DNA of 9,948 nucleotides, taken from NCBI GenBank assembly GCA_965371445.1, contig CBDUYN010000271.1:1-9948 (forward strand), in the 5' to 3' direction. The stretch comes from DASWIG01 sp965371445. Lineage in GTDB: Bacteria; Acidobacteriota; Thermoanaerobaculia; Multivoradales; J023. Positions within the stretch are counted from its first letter, which is position 1, and each line of letters begins with the position of its first letter. Of this stretch, positions 4,144 through 9,948 are shown one piece after another. Made by a program: the position numbers and the translations under genes. Below the pieces are notes generated by a model. The model was given only the letters and a program-made list of their open reading frames with translations. It ran no database searches and was not told where the DNA came from.

Positions 4144-6929
4144 GCGACGAGCTCCACGTCCGCGTCAAAGAGGTCTTCCTTTCGGCCCTTGGGAAGACCG
4201 AAGGCGAGCGTCCGGCCTTCCTGCACGAAGCCTGCGCCGGGGACGAAGAGCTGATGCGCGAGGTCGAATCCCTCCTCCTCCACCACGCGGAGGACGAGGC
4301 GTCGAGGCCGACCCTCGACCGCAAGCGTGTGCCGTCCTCGACCTTGCCGCCGCAGCTGCGGATGCCGTCGCCCGAGGCCCCGACGCCCATCTCGGGCACG
4401 ATGACGACCCGCACCACCGGACGCTTCGAGCCCGGCGACGTCTTCGCCCAGCGCTACCGCATCGTGGCGCTCCTGGGGATGGGCGGCATGGGCGAGGTCT
4501 ACCGGGCGGACGACCAGGTGCTCGGTGTGCCGGTGGCCTTGAAGCTCATCACCGGCTCGGGACGCGAGCAGATGGAGCGGCTCCTGACCGAGGCCCGTCT
4601 GGCGCGTGAGGTCACCCACGAGAACGTCTGCCGGGTCTACGACGTGGGGCAGGTGGGGCAGGAGTATTACCTCACGATGGAGCACGTCGACGGCGAGGAC
4701 CTCTCCTCGCTCCTGCGCCGGATCGGCCACTTCCCGTCGGAGAAGCTCCTCGACCTGGCGCATCAGCTCTGCTCCGGGGTCGCCGCGGCGCACGCCCGGG
4801 GGGTGCTCCACCATGACTTGAAGCCCGCCAACATCCTGATCGACCGCGACGGACGGGTGAAGATCACCGACTTCGGAATCGCGGCGCGTTCCCACCGCGG
4901 GCCGCAGCTCATGGGGACCCCGGCCTACATGGCGCCGGAGCGCCTCGCCGGCCGCGAGGGGACCGTGCGGAGCGACCTCTACGCCCTGGGCCTGGTGCTC
5001 TACGAGCTCGCCTCGGGATCGCAGGTCTTTACCGCCCGCACGCCGCGCGACTACGCGGAGCTGCATCAGCGCGTCCTGCCCGAGCGCCTTTCGGAGCGCC
5101 TCGGGGACGTCAACCCGCGCCTCGAGGCGGCGATCATGCGGTGCCTGGAAAAGGACCCGCGAGACCGTCCGGGCTCTGCCCTGGAGCTGGCGGCGGCGCT
5201 ACCCGGGGGCGACGCCCTACGCATGGCGATCGAGGTCGGCGACACGCCGTCGCCCGAGCTCGTGGCCGACGCCCGGACCCCGGCGGCGGGGATCCATCCG
5301 CCGCTTGCCGCGGCGCTTCTCGCCGGCCTCCTCGTCGGCCTCCTCGCCGTCGTGGCGCTGGCCGACCGGACCTTTCGCAGTGCCGAGCCGGGGCTCATCA
5401 AGCCGCCCCGGGTCCTCGCCGAGCGCGCCCGGGAGATCCTGCGCGACCTCGGCCACGACCTGGAGGCCAAGGACCGGGCGTGGGGCTTCATGCCTACGGA
5501 CATCGGCTTCGAGGGCGAGGCCGCCCACCTCTTCTGGTACCGGCAGTCGAGCTTCTGGCCCCTCGTTCCCGTCGACGCGGGACGGATGAGCGCCGACGAG
5601 CACCGTGCCGACTTCTACGACCCTCCGGCGACCACCTACGACGAGGGCATGGCCCAGATGGTGCTGGATTCCGGGGGCCGGCTGATCATGTTCTACCTGC
5701 TTCCGCCGACCTATGTTGAGGACCTGCCGCCGGCCCTGGACGTCGAAGACGCCTACGCGGCGGCGCTGGAAAGCGCGGGTTTCGACCGGTCGGCGCTGCG
5801 CGACGCCGAGCCCCGCAAGGTGCCTCCCGTCTACGCGGACGGCCGGGCGGCCTGGACCGGCGCCGATCCCCGCGGCGGGGAGGCCGAGGTGAAAATCGAC
5901 GCCGCCCGCCAGGGCGGCCGCGTCGTCTATTTCAGCGCCTGGCCGGAAGGCGACGAGGAGCAGGCCGCGGGCTTTTTCGAACGGCTCTGGGGACTGAGCC
6001 TCATGGGGCAGGGCGGCATCGTGCTCCTCGCCCTGACGGCGGTGCTCCTGGCACGGGCCAACCTGCGCCGCGGCCGCGGCGACCTCAGAAGCGCCCGGGC
6101 TCTGGTGTCGGCCGTCGTCGCCGTCAAGGTGATCTCGTGGCTCTTGGCAGGCGACCACGCCCTCGATCTGGAGATCGAGCTCACCAACTTTCACGTCGTC
6201 CTCGGGATCGCGTTGGTCGAGGCGCTTCTCGTCTGGCTCGCCTACGTCGCCCTGGAACCGACGGTGCGCCGTCTGTGGCCTCACTCCCTGGTGTCGTGGA
6301 ATCGGCTACTGCGCGGCCGGCTGCGCGATCCCCTGATCGGCAGGAGCCTCCTCGTCGGCGCGGCGGCCGGCACGGCGTGGACGGTGGCCAGACAGCTCGA
6401 CCGCCTGGCCGCCGGCGCTCTGGGCCTGGTGATCGATCCCGACCTCGACACCGTGGCCCAGCTCGAGGTGGCCTTAAACGGCCGCATGCCGTTTTCGAAC
6501 CTCCTGATCCAGGGCCTCTACGCGGTCTACGCCGCCGTACTGGGACTTTTCCTGCTGACCGTGCTGCGTCTGGTCTGGCGCCGGCCGCGCTGGGCGATCG
6601 TGAGCTACGTCCTGGTGGGCGCGGCGTTCGAGGCGATGGCGGCCGGACACCTCGAGGTGTCCTGGGTCCTGGGGCTCGTCGTGGCGTCGACGAGCGCCTG
6701 GCTTCTGGTGCGTTTCGGGCTCCTGACCTACGCCACGGCGCTCTTGAGCTACTACGTCCTGCTGTCCTCGCCGATCACGGCCGATTTCTCGGCGTGGTTT
6801 GCCGGTGCCGGCCTCTTCGGCCTGGTGGTGCCGGCGCTCCTCGGGGCCTTCGGCTGCTGGACGGCGCTCGCCGGCCGTCCGCTCTCGAGCGGCTGGCTCG
6901 ACTCGGAGCCTGCGGTCTTGAAAACGTAG
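4140..6929 (+). CDS. Membrane Ser/Thr protein kinase with polytopic C-terminus
   Basis: The 929-residue product has four parts. Residues 1-60 are a short helical leader (RVKEVFLSALGKTEGERPAF) typical of acidobacterial kinases. Residues about 104-355 are a Hanks-type kinase: Gly loop GMGGMGEV (113-120), VALK with K135, helix-C E151, catalytic loop HHDLKPAN (224-231; D226, N231), DFG 244-246, GTPAYMAPE with APE 265-267, D279 and R343. The catalytic loop has His in place of the Arg of HRD. A first membrane span lies at about 387-408. Residues 409-620 form a domain probably outside the cytoplasm, followed by some eight more hydrophobic segments (about 624-912). The GTG start overlaps the sigma stop as GTGA and follows GGAGGAGG. 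The upstream sigma factor is the likely partner or substrate; the outer domain would be the sensor. I know no function for the C-terminal membrane region. Confidence 0.93.
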   Translation: MSDELHVRVKEVFLSALGKTEGERPAFLHEACAGDEELMREVESLLLHHAEDEASRPTLDRKRVPSSTLPPQLRMPSPEAPTPISGTMTTRTTGRFEPGDVFAQRYRIVALLGMGGMGEVYRADDQVLGVPVALKLITGSGREQMERLLTEARLAREVTHENVCRVYDVGQVGQEYYLTMEHVDGEDLSSLLRRIGHFPSEKLLDLAHQLCSGVAAAHARGVLHHDLKPANILIDRDGRVKITDFGIAARSHRGPQLMGTPAYMAPERLAGREGTVRSDLYALGLVLYELASGSQVFTARTPRDYAELHQRVLPERLSERLGDVNPRLEAAIMRCLEKDPRDRPGSALELAAALPGGDALRMAIEVGDTPSPELVADARTPAAGIHPPLAAALLAGLLVGLLAVVALADRTFRSAEPGLIKPPRVLAERAREILRDLGHDLEAKDRAWGFMPTDIGFEGEAAHLFWYRQSSFWPLVPVDAGRMSADEHRADFYDPPATTYDEGMAQMVLDSGGRLIMFYLLPPTYVEDLPPALDVEDAYAAALESAGFDRSALRDAEPRKVPPVYADGRAAWTGADPRGGEAEVKIDAARQGGRVVYFSAWPEGDEEQAAGFFERLWGLSLMGQGGIVLLALTAVLLARANLRRGRGDLRSARALVSAVVAVKVISWLLAGDHALDLEIELTNFHVVLGIALVEALLVWLAYVALEPTVRRLWPHSLVSWNRLLRGRLRDPLIGRSLLVGAAAGTAWTVARQLDRLAAGALGLVIDPDLDTVAQLEVALNGRMPFSNLLIQGLYAVYAAVLGLFLLTVLRLVWRRPRWAIVSYVLVGAAFEAMAAGHLEVSWVLGLVVASTSAWLLVRFGLLTYATALLSYYVLLSSPITADFSAWFAGAGLFGLVVPALLGAFGCWTALAGRPLSSGWLDSEPAVLKT

Positions 6930-6938
6930 GGCTACACC

Positions 6939-6967
6939 TTGGAGCTGACCCGGCCTGCGGTTATAAT
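6939..6967 (+). promoter_or_regulatory. Promoter of the TPR kinase with a perfect -10 box
   Basis: TTGGAG (6939-6944, TTG matches), a 17-bp spacer and a perfect TATAAT (6962-6967) lie in the 46-bp gap after the membrane kinase gene. Only 8 nt separate the -10 box from the ATG at 6976, so transcription would start at or within a nucleotide or two of the start codon. Confidence 0.65.
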
Positions 6968-6975
6968 GGTCTGTC

Positions 6976-9537
6976 ATGAGCCCCGCGCTCGAGCCGCTTC
7001 AAGGCAAGTATGAAATCGTCGCCAAGCTCAAGGAAGGCGGCATGGGGGCGATCTACAAGGTTCGCCACCGTCTCCTGGAAGAGGTGCGGGTCGTCAAGGT
7101 CCTGCGCCCGCAGTTCGAGGACGACCTGGACCTGAACCGCCGCTTCGCTCAGGAGGCGAAAGCGGCGATCCGGCTGCGCCACCCCAACGTCATCCAGATC
7201 TTCGACTTCCTGCTCGAAGAAGGGGTGGGTTATATCGTCATGGAGTACATCGACGGCGTCGACTTCGGCGAGCTGATCCAGCGCCGCCGCCTGCCGTCGC
7301 TGCCGGTGGCGGTCGAAGCGGCTCGCCAGAGCCTGAAGGCCCTCGGCTATCTCCACCAGCAGGGGTTCGTGCACCGCGACGTCTCTCCCGACAACCTGAT
7401 GCTCGGCCTCGACTTCGACGGCAAGCCGCAGGTGAAGATGATCGACCTCGGGATCTCGCGCCAGCTCGACAGCGACCAGCGTCTGACGGCGAGCGGCATG
7501 TTCCTCGGCAAGTTCCGCTACTCCTCGCCCGAGCACTTCGGCGCGCGGGGTCCCGACGGCATCGACCAGCGCAGCGACCTCTACTCGCTCGGCATCGTCC
7601 TCTACGAGCTCTTGACCGGCCGCTACCCGATCCGCGGCACCGAGAGCTCGCAGCTCATCGCCGGTCACCTCTTCCACCCGCCGCTCGAGTTCGAGGAGAG
7701 CGACACCGACGGCCGCGTGCCCGGCGCGCTGCGCCAGATCGTCCTGCGAGCCCTCGACAAGGACCCCGACAAGCGTTATCCCACGGCCAAGGCGCTCAGC
7801 GCCGACTTGAAGAAGCTTCAGGCCCAGTTCCCGATGACCGAGGCGTCTTTCGGCGAGGTGCGCGAGCTGGTCGCCCAGCGCCACGAAGTCGCCTACTCGC
7901 AGGACGAAGGGTCGACCCAGGACCGCCTCGACCGCGGCTTCGGCATGGGTCCGACACCGCCTCCGGATCCCACGACGGAAGGTCGCGGCGGGATCTCGCT
8001 CACCGACGCGCCCACGGTCTCGACCCCGAACCCTGCCGGCAGCGCCGTCCAGGAAGTGCAGGAGGCCCAACTGACCGCTCTCTTGACCGGCGCCGAGACC
8101 CTTTTGCGCCTCGACCACCACGAGCAGGCGCGCCTTCAGATCGAAGCCGTCCTGCAGATCGATCCGCACCACGTCCGCGCCCAGGAGCTCTACGCCCAGA
8201 TCACGGGAGGCGCACCTGAGCATGCGGCACCGCCGGAAGCGCCGAGCGCGGCACCGCCGCCGGCGGAGCCATCGCCGGCAGGCGACCGGGTCGCCGGATC
8301 GCCGCCACCGACTGTGGCGTCCTCCGTCCCGGATCCCAAGTCCGAGGCCTTTGAACGCTACCTGGAGACCGGCTGCAAGCTCGCCGGAGACCAACACTAT
8401 GCCGACGCCATCCCTCACTTCGAGGAAGCGCTCGACATCCAGCCGGACAACACGGCGGTTCGCGAAATGCTGGTGGAAGCCCGGGAGAAGCTGGAGGAGC
8501 AGCAGCAGGCAAGCCAGAAGCTGCTCGAGAGCGAGGTACGACAGCTTCGAAAGCTCCTGAGCGCCGGAGACCTGGACCAGGTTCGCGATCGCATCCTCTC
8601 GGCCAGGCGTGCCTACGGCGACGTGGAGATCCTGCTTTCCGTCCAGCAGGAGGTCGAAGAAACCGAAGCCGCTCGCAACCGTTCGGAGCTCGCGGCGCAG
8701 CTCGACGAGGCCGCCCGTCTGCGCCAGGAGGGGGAGCTGACTCAGGCCATACGGACTCTCGAGAAGATTCGGGAAAGAATCCAGGACGATCCGGACCCCG
8801 CTGAGGTGCGCGAGCGGCTCGACAACGAGGAGGCGGAGCTTGAGAAGGCTCACCGCCGTGCCGCCGAGCTCGACGAGACGCTCTTCCGGGTCGAGAAGCT
8901 CGTCGGCGACGGCAAGCTCGTCGAGGCCGACCGCGAGCTTTACCAGGCCCTCGAGGCTTTTGGGCAGGAGGAGGCCCTGACGAAGCTCCGTGCGAGCCTG
9001 GAGGAGATCCATCACCAGGAACGTAACCTCCAGACCCGCGAGCTGCTCGACGAAGCCGCCCAACTCGCCGGGGCCGGGGAGATCCATGAGGCCGTCAAGA
9101 ACCTGGAAAAGGCGCGGATCATGGCACCGGTGCGATCGGCGCTTCAGGAAGAGATCGACGAGGCCGAAGAGCGCTACCGCACGCAGCTCCAGGAGCAAAG
9201 TCAGGTGAAGACGCTCCGGGGTCTCGAGGCGCAGGTCCGAAAGACCCTCGACGAGGACGGCCCCGAACAGGCCCAGGCCCAGCTGGAGGTCCTGGCGCCG
9301 CGGTTCGAGAGCTCCGCCGGCCGGATCGTCTTCGAGGGTTTGCGCCAGGCGATCGCCGACGCCTACCAGGAGCGCGTCAATCACCTGATCCACGAAGCCG
9401 GTGTCGCCATCGAGGCGAAGCGCTTCGACGAGGCCATCACCCATCTGGAGGAGGCGCTTGCCATCGATTCCACCGACGAGTGGATCCAGGACCGTCTGAG
9501 CCAGGCGAGAGAAGCGCTCGAAGCGGCGTCCGGATGA
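6976..9537 (+). CDS. Soluble Ser/Thr protein kinase with TPR/coiled-coil tail
   Basis: The 853-residue protein starts with a kinase domain (about 12-282): Gly loop EGGMGAIY (20-27), K41 in VVKVLRP, helix-C E60, HRDVSPDN (133-140), DLG 157-159 in place of DFG, SPE 184-186 in place of APE, and D201 in RSDLYSLG. All core catalytic residues are present, so it should be active. No membrane segment is visible. Residues 285-365 are a linker; 366-410 form a first TPR-like unit; 412-453 are Pro/Ala-rich. From 457 to 850 come several TPR-like helical pairs (such as YADAIPHFEEALDIQP, 475-490, and RFDEAITHLEEALAID, 816-831), mixed with Glu/Gln-rich coiled coil. Such tails usually bind partner proteins. 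The gene has its own promoter and no ribosome site, unlike the upstream kinase gene. Targets are unknown; the neighbouring sigma factor and downstream small protein are candidates. Confidence 0.93.
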   Translation: MSPALEPLQGKYEIVAKLKEGGMGAIYKVRHRLLEEVRVVKVLRPQFEDDLDLNRRFAQEAKAAIRLRHPNVIQIFDFLLEEGVGYIVMEYIDGVDFGELIQRRRLPSLPVAVEAARQSLKALGYLHQQGFVHRDVSPDNLMLGLDFDGKPQVKMIDLGISRQLDSDQRLTASGMFLGKFRYSSPEHFGARGPDGIDQRSDLYSLGIVLYELLTGRYPIRGTESSQLIAGHLFHPPLEFEESDTDGRVPGALRQIVLRALDKDPDKRYPTAKALSADLKKLQAQFPMTEASFGEVRELVAQRHEVAYSQDEGSTQDRLDRGFGMGPTPPPDPTTEGRGGISLTDAPTVSTPNPAGSAVQEVQEAQLTALLTGAETLLRLDHHEQARLQIEAVLQIDPHHVRAQELYAQITGGAPEHAAPPEAPSAAPPPAEPSPAGDRVAGSPPPTVASSVPDPKSEAFERYLETGCKLAGDQHYADAIPHFEEALDIQPDNTAVREMLVEAREKLEEQQQASQKLLESEVRQLRKLLSAGDLDQVRDRILSARRAYGDVEILLSVQQEVEETEAARNRSELAAQLDEAARLRQEGELTQAIRTLEKIRERIQDDPDPAEVRERLDNEEAELEKAHRRAAELDETLFRVEKLVGDGKLVEADRELYQALEAFGQEEALTKLRASLEEIHHQERNLQTRELLDEAAQLAGAGEIHEAVKNLEKARIMAPVRSALQEEIDEAEERYRTQLQEQSQVKTLRGLEAQVRKTLDEDGPEQAQAQLEVLAPRFESSAGRIVFEGLRQAIADAYQERVNHLIHEAGVAIEAKRFDEAITHLEEALAIDSTDEWIQDRLSQAREALEAASG

Positions 9538-9605
9538 GCGAGGTCGAAGCCTTCTCGTCGGCGTCGGCCCGAGATTCACCATGGGGCTGGGGGCGATCGC
9601 GATCG

Positions 9606-9615
9606 TGATGTGATG
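9606..9615 (+). repeat. 5-bp tandem duplication TGATG-TGATG
   Basis: Two direct copies of TGATG abut at 9606-9615. Removing one copy joins the upstream frame starting at ATG 9581 (MGLGAIAIVM) to the downstream frame (GLLMANVVV), producing a continuous hydrophobic segment with no stop codon. The duplication is therefore a likely cause of a frameshift at the start of the small gene that follows the TPR kinase. Confidence 0.6.
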
Positions 9616-9843
9616 GGGCTTTTGATGGCCAACGTCGTCGTGGCGCCGCGGCTCCGCGAGGCCCTGGAGCCGGGCGAGACCATGCCGAACGTGGCGATCC
9701 TGCTGAAGCTCGTCGAGCGCCGGCTGTGCCGGGCGCGCGAGCGCTTGCGGGAAAGAGACGGCCGGCTGAATCGGGCGCTCACCGCCTTGAACGTGGCCCG
9801 TCGCCTGCGCGATCAGGCGGCCGAGAAGATGCGCGGGTGCTGA
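9610..9843 (+). pseudogene. Small coiled-coil gene with a disturbed 5' end
   Basis: The open frame encodes 77 residues with strong GC bias at third positions, so this part is or was coding. From a GTG at 9610 it reads a short hydrophobic stretch (GLLMANVVVA), then a charged helix rich in Arg, Leu and Glu (LLKLVERRLCRARERLRERD and on), probably a coiled coil. I do not recognise a family. The GTG has no good ribosome site. Two repairs give better starts: removing one TGATG copy (9606-9615) yields an 85-residue protein from ATG 9581 with a full N-terminal membrane span, and removing one G from GGGGG (9589-9593) yields a 102-residue protein from ATG 9534, which overlaps the kinase stop as ATGA. 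Either a real mutation, a sequencing error, or an intact short gene is possible. Confidence 0.5.
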
Positions 9844-9948
9844 TCCACGGCCGCGATCTGCTCGGCGGTTGCACCCGGGAGTCGGTGGCCTTCACCACCT
9901 TCCGGGGCCGCGTTTCTCAGCGCTGGCACAAGGCCTTCTACCAGGCCG
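9837..9948 (+). CDS. 5' end of an unrecognised gene, cut by the window edge
   Basis: From a GTG at 9837 a frame runs open to the end of the window, giving 37 residues that begin VLIHGRDLLGG and continue CTRESVAFTTFRGRVSQRWH. Codon bias is typical of this genome. GAGAAG at 9823-9828 lies 8 nt before the GTG and could serve as ribosome site. It overlaps the end of the preceding small gene by 7 bp in another frame, so it is either the next gene of the operon or a continuation of that gene after a second frameshift. No family is recognised from this piece. Confidence 0.4.
   Translation, partial: MLIHGRDLLGGCTRESVAFTTFRGRVSQRWHKAFYQA

Noticed and set aside
2914..5066. Two long minus-strand open frames opposite the DUF4252, sigma and kinase genes (2914-4092 and 4047-5066)
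   Set aside because: Both are low-complexity shadows of recognised genes with no start signal or motif.
6961..9582. Minus-strand open frame of 873 codons opposite the TPR kinase
   Set aside because: It mirrors the kinase codons; in GC-rich genes the antisense frame stays open because stops are rare. The kinase domain and TPR motifs on the plus strand are unmistakable.
1..9948. CRISPR arrays, tRNA or rRNA genes, insertion sequences, riboswitches
   Set aside because: No repeat-spacer pattern, clover-leaf, transposase motif or conserved leader fold was seen on reading both strands.

Overview
The window is about 10 kb of GC-rich, densely coding bacterial chromosome. The reading frames favour G or C at third positions. 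Two gene styles point to Acidobacteriota or a similar high-GC soil lineage: an ECF sigma factor of the Sig-70_X6 type coupled to a membrane Ser/Thr kinase, and a kinase N-terminus of the kind common in acidobacterial kinases. This placement is inferred from gene content only; there is no rRNA or marker gene.

Layout. (1) Positions 3-368 hold the 3' end of an unrecognised plus-strand gene. Its tail runs into a minus-strand toxin-antitoxin operon (939-329) made of a Phd/YefM-type antitoxin and a PIN-domain (VapC-type) toxin. The operon has a readable promoter with a perfect 7-bp inverted repeat around its -10 box, a good candidate for autoregulation. The module is visibly less GC-rich than its surroundings. 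(2) Positions 1199-3480 hold ogt (O6-alkylguanine repair), then an ECF sigma factor, a zinc-type membrane anti-sigma factor and a secreted DUF4252 protein. The last three genes overlap end to start and form one transcription unit; ogt lies 24 bp upstream and probably belongs to it. (3) Positions 3550-6929 hold a second ECF sigma factor and a large membrane Ser/Thr kinase that overlap by 4 bp (GTGA). This sigma lacks the acidic stretch usual in region 2.2 and has Pro-Thr there, which suits a sigma controlled by phosphorylation rather than by an anti-sigma. (4) Positions 6976-9537 hold a soluble Ser/Thr kinase with a long TPR/coiled-coil tail. It sits so close behind a perfect TATAAT box that its mRNA is probably leaderless. 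(5) From 9534 to the end there is a small membrane or coiled-coil gene whose start is disturbed by a probable frameshift, and then the start of an unrecognised gene cut by the window edge.

Read as a whole, the centre of the window is a signalling island. One sigma factor is wired through a membrane anti-sigma and the other through a membrane kinase, with an independently transcribed cytosolic kinase next to them. The toxin-antitoxin module at the left looks like a separate acquisition. Nothing here is a clearly new kind of system. The most testable ideas are the sigma-kinase phospho-switch, the toxin-antitoxin operator, the leaderless kinase transcript, the in-frame 15-bp repeat in the anti-sigma gene and the 5-bp duplication near the right end.
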